From Pseudomonadota bacterium (GTDB lineage: Bacteria; Myxococcota; UBA9042; PHBI01): 7,344 nt of DNA. How positions within the stretch are numbered: position 1 is the stretch's first letter; the number at the start of each line of letters is the position of its first letter. This document shows positions 5,616 through 7,344 of the stretch, in pieces. The position numbers were made by a program, and so were the translations under genes. The notes under the pieces were generated by a model that was not told the DNA's origin, made no database searches, and was given only the letters and a program-made list of their open reading frames with translations. The DNA lies in contig SXIE01000420.1 in assembly GCA_005772945.1 (NCBI GenBank), positions 1-7,344 of the forward strand, in the 5' to 3' direction.

Positions 5616-6289
5616 CGGGCGAGCTCCTCACGGTGTCCGTGTCCGCGCGCGAGATGGCGGATCCGGTGGACGATGTCGTCGACGATGCCCCAGGCATCCT
5701 CGGTGGGCGATGCGTAGTCGAGCTGGTCGTTGTCGATCTTGAGGATGGGCGTGTCGTCGTAGCGGCTGAAGAAGCGCCCGTACGCCCGCGCCAGATCCCC
5801 GAGGTATTGCGGGTCCATCCCGGCTTCGAACGTGCGTCCGCGGCGCTCGATCCGTCCGAGCAAGGTCGGCAGCGGCGCCGTCAGATACACGACCACATCG
5901 GGCTTCAGGATCTGCGACGCCAGTGAGCGATACACGCGTTCGTAGAGCGTCAGCTCCTCGGCGCCGAGCGTCAGCTCCGCGAAGATGCGGTCCTTCAGAA
6001 GGTGGTAATCCGCAAGCAGATTCGGCCGAAAGAGGTCGGCCTGCAGCAGCTCCTGCTGCTGCTTGAAGCGGCTCATCAGGAAGAAGATCTGCGCCGGGAA
6101 CGCCCAGCGCTCGCGGTCCTCGTAGAAGCGCACGAGGAACGGGTTCTCCTCGAACGCCTCGAGGACGATGCGCGCCGAGAAGCGCTGCGCGAGGCGCTCG
6201 ACCAACGTCGTCTTGCCGACGCCGATCGGCCCCTCGACCGCGATGTAAAGCGGCGAGGACGGTGCATCCGACGGGGCGAGGGCGATCAT
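5612..6289 (-). CDS. Diverged deoxynucleoside kinase family protein (second gene of the array)
   Basis: A 225-residue P-loop kinase of the deoxynucleoside kinase fold. Landmarks are EGPIGVGKTT (19-28), Glu44 as presumed general base (LEAFEENPF), WAFPAQIFFLMSRF (62-75, with Gln67), a LID segment RIERRGRTFE (146-155) and QYL..L..AY (161-170). Where its two neighbours have Asp-Arg-Thr-Ile-Tyr-Glu-Asp, this protein has Asp94-Tyr-His-Leu-Leu-Lys-Asp100 followed by RIFAE. The first Asp is kept but the Arg is Tyr. I recall similar DY...K..IFA versions in other bacterial kinases of this family, so this may mark a subfamily rather than a dead enzyme. ATG at 6289 is the earliest plausible start, but no good ribosome binding site precedes it. 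It lies 34 bp after the first kinase gene and overlaps the third by 4 bp. The GAGGAG for the third gene lies within its last codons. Confidence 0.88.
   Translation of the reverse strand: MIALAPSDAPSSPLYIAVEGPIGVGKTTLVERLAQRFSARIVLEAFEENPFLVRFYEDRERWAFPAQIFFLMSRFKQQQELLQADLFRPNLLADYHLLKDRIFAELTLGAEELTLYERVYRSLASQILKPDVVVYLTAPLPTLLGRIERRGRTFEAGMDPQYLGDLARAYGRFFSRYDDTPILKIDNDQLDYASPTEDAWGIVDDIVHRIRHLARGHGHREELAR
5624..5629 (-). promoter_or_regulatory. Ribosome binding site of the third kinase gene, inside the second
   Basis: The minus strand reads GAGGAG, eight bases before ATG-5615 and within the Glu-Glu codons near the end of the preceding gene. Together with the ATGA overlap this indicates translational coupling. 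Confidence 0.6.
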
Positions 6290-6308
6290 CGCGAGCGTTC
6301 AGGCCTTG

Positions 6309-6338
6309 TCATGCGAACTCGGCTCATTCGAACTCGGC
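6309..6338 (-). repeat. 15-bp tandem duplication across a stop codon
   Basis: Two adjoining 15-base units differ at one base. On the minus strand they read GCCGAGTTCGAATGA (6338-6324) and GCCGAGTTCGCATGA (6323-6309). The first encodes Ala-Glu-Phe-Glu-stop, the real end of the first kinase gene. The second repeats it as Ala-Glu-Phe-Ala-stop in the same frame just downstream. This is direct evidence of a local duplication of the gene's last five codons. Confidence 0.85.
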
Positions 6339-6932
6339 CAAGCGGCGCCGGAACTCGATCCGGTCGACCAGATCCGTGAGGTAATCCTGGCGCTCGGAGT
6401 CCCAGATGAGGACCGGGCAAACGTCGTAGCGCGCGATCCAATCTTCGTACAGGGCATTGAGCTTCTTGAGATACTCGAGCGGGATCCCCTGCTCGCTCGG
6501 GCGCCCGCGGAGCTTGATGCGGCGCCTGATCGCGCGCACCGAGCAGCGCAGGTAGATGAGCAGGTCGGGCGGCCTGAGCGCGACCTTCATCGCGTCGTAG
6601 AGCTCATTGTAGAGCCCGAAGTCGCGCGGCGTGATGAGGCCGCTCTGCGCCAGGTTGCGCGCGAAGATCTCGGCGTCCTCGTAGATGGTCCGGTCCAGGA
6701 CGACCGTGCCCTGGCTGGGCGCCAGCGACAGGTGCAGCCGGAACTTGTGCGTCAGGAAGTAGAGCTGGCTCTGGAAAGCGTAGCCCTTCATGTCCGCATA
6801 GAAGTCGTCGAGGTACGGGTTCCCGACGAACGGCTCGTACACCGGCCGCATCCCGTGACGCTTGGCCAGGAACTCGACGAGCGACGATTTTCCCGCGCCG
6901 ATGTTGCCCGCGACGGCGATGAGCTTGTGCAC
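6324..6932 (-). CDS. Deoxynucleoside kinase family protein (first gene of the array)
   Basis: A 202-residue kinase of compact, typical bacterial length. The P-loop is AGNIGAGKSS (8-17), the form closest to the family consensus. Glu33 (YEP) is the presumed general base. FQSQLYFLTHKF (53-64, with Gln56) forms the substrate helix, Asp80-Arg81-Thr82 the DRS-type motif, and RRRIKLRGRPSE (136-147) the LID. EYL..LNALYEDW (153-165) follows. The start is GTG at 6932, immediately before the HKLIAVAGNIG strand. The open frame continues 103 codons further, but that part is antisense to mutM and has no kinase features. The ribosome binding site is weak. It is 51 bp from the divergent mutM start, and its 3' end carries a 15-bp tandem duplication. 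A purine deoxynucleoside substrate is plausible by analogy with dGK/dAK pairs, but this is not shown. Confidence 0.9.
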   Translation of the reverse strand: MHKLIAVAGNIGAGKSSLVEFLAKRHGMRPVYEPFVGNPYLDDFYADMKGYAFQSQLYFLTHKFRLHLSLAPSQGTVVLDRTIYEDAEIFARNLAQSGLITPRDFGLYNELYDAMKVALRPPDLLIYLRCSVRAIRRRIKLRGRPSEQGIPLEYLKKLNALYEDWIARYDVCPVLIWDSERQDYLTDLVDRIEFRRRLAEFE

Positions 6933-6983
6933 GTCCGGACCGTCGCCGAAGACCCCCGAGCCGTAAAGTGCTACCAAGACCGC
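6933..6983. promoter_or_regulatory. Short divergent gap between the kinase array and mutM
   Basis: Only 51 bp separate the two starts. TAAAGT (6964-6969) matches four of six bases of a -10 box for mutM, but no -35 is visible at 16-18 bp. The resulting leader would be very short and has no Shine-Dalgarno sequence. No good promoter is visible for the kinase genes, so theirs may lie inside the mutM coding region. Confidence 0.25.
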
Positions 6984-7344
6984 ATGCCCGAGCTGCCCGA
7001 GGTCGAGACCGTCCGCCGCGAACTCGCGCCCTGGCTCGTTGGCCGCGAGATCCGCCGCGCGCGCCGCGCCGACGCTCCGGCGGGCCCCAAATATGCGCAG
7101 GTCGAAAAGGCGCGCGGCCAGACGATTCGCGCCGTCGAGCGCCACGGCAAGTTCCTGGTCTTGCCACTCTCGCGCGGCGACGAGCTGATCATCCACCTCG
7201 GCATGACCGGCACGCTCAGCCCCGTCCGCCCCGCCGACCACCTTCGCGTCGTCGTCGAGTTCGCGGGCGCGGGCAGCCTCGCTCCTGGGCCCGATGCGGA
7301 CCCCACGCGAGGCCTTCGCGAGCAGGGCGCGGGCGGCCCCGCCC
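6984..7344 (+). CDS. mutM: Formamidopyrimidine-DNA glycosylase (Fpg/MutM), 5' part, truncated by the window end
   Basis: The frame from ATG-6984 is open to the last base, giving 120 visible residues of a family usually near 270-300. It begins MPELPEVETVRREL, the hallmark of Fpg: after Met removal, Pro2 is the Schiff-base nucleophile and Glu3 a catalytic acid. Lys56 in HGKFLVL corresponds to the conserved DNA-contact lysine, and HLGMTG (71-76) and DHLRV (85-89) follow as expected. The enzyme excises 8-oxoguanine and ring-opened purines from DNA and nicks the backbone. After about residue 93 the match weakens: the usual D-P-R-R-F-G segment appears only as DPTRGL (106-111), so divergence or a base error there is possible. 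The C-terminal zinc finger would lie outside the window. The gene is divergent from the kinase array. Confidence 0.9.
   Translation, partial: MPELPEVETVRRELAPWLVGREIRRARRADAPAGPKYAQVEKARGQTIRAVERHGKFLVLPLSRGDELIIHLGMTGTLSPVRPADHLRVVVEFAGAGSLAPGPDADPTRGLREQGAGGPA

Noticed and set aside
4896..5717. 273-residue rightward open frame opposite the third kinase gene
   Set aside because: Shadow of the kinase gene, with no ribosome binding site and no recognisable domain.
6043..6059. GCAGCAG/CTGCTGC hairpin inside the second kinase gene
   Set aside because: It is explained by the codons for Gln-Gln-Gln-Glu-Leu-Leu-Gln and is not in a regulatory position.
6933..7241. 103-codon N-terminal extension of the first kinase open frame
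   Set aside because: It lies antisense to the clearly recognisable mutM start and shows no kinase features; the P-loop strand begins right after GTG-6932.
1..7344. CRISPR array, tRNA/rRNA genes, insertion sequences or attachment sites
   Set aside because: No regularly spaced repeats, tRNA-like arms, transposase motifs or terminal inverted repeats were seen on either strand by reading.

Overview
The window is uniformly GC-rich, with G/C-ended codons in all nine recognisable genes. It looks like chromosomal DNA of a high-GC Gram-negative bacterium. A lipoprotein with a beta-barrel-like body, a rhomboid protease and several bacterial deoxynucleoside kinases would suit a Myxococcota or other deltaproteobacterial-type genome, but that placement is inference. 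I see no insertion sequence, phage gene, CRISPR array, tRNA or rRNA.

Left part (1-3601): the 3' end of an unrecognised exported-looking protein runs rightward and overlaps by 14 bp the end of a leftward three-gene run. That run, in transcription order, is a MATE-family efflux transporter (3601-2186), a lipoprotein with beta-barrel-like sequence (2171-1458) and a rhomboid intramembrane protease with a long N-terminal extension (1443-361). Both internal gaps are 14 bp and each holds a ribosome binding site, so the three probably form an envelope-related operon.

Middle (3602-4913): a 171-bp divergent intergenic region contains a 15-bp near-perfect palindrome, short direct repeats and a strong ribosome binding site. 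The site fixes the start of a 366-residue membrane protein of unknown function. That protein has an acidic block, then a Lys/Pro/Ala repeat, then about six transmembrane helices. A 40-bp convergent gap with two mutually exclusive small hairpins follows.

Right part (4914-7344): three consecutive leftward genes all encode deoxynucleoside kinase-family proteins, transcribed 6932-6324, then 6289-5612, then 5615-4914. The last pair overlaps by ATGA. Two paralogs carry the usual Asp-Arg-(Ser/Thr)-type motif; the middle one has Asp-Tyr-His at that place. Fifty-one bases beyond the array, mutM (formamidopyrimidine-DNA glycosylase) begins in the opposite direction and runs off the window. This end of the window therefore pairs deoxynucleotide salvage with oxidised-purine repair.

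The most notable features are the triple kinase array with one diverged member, a 15-bp tandem duplication that copies the end and stop codon of the first kinase gene, and the transporter/barrel-lipoprotein/rhomboid operon. None is demonstrably a new system from sequence alone.
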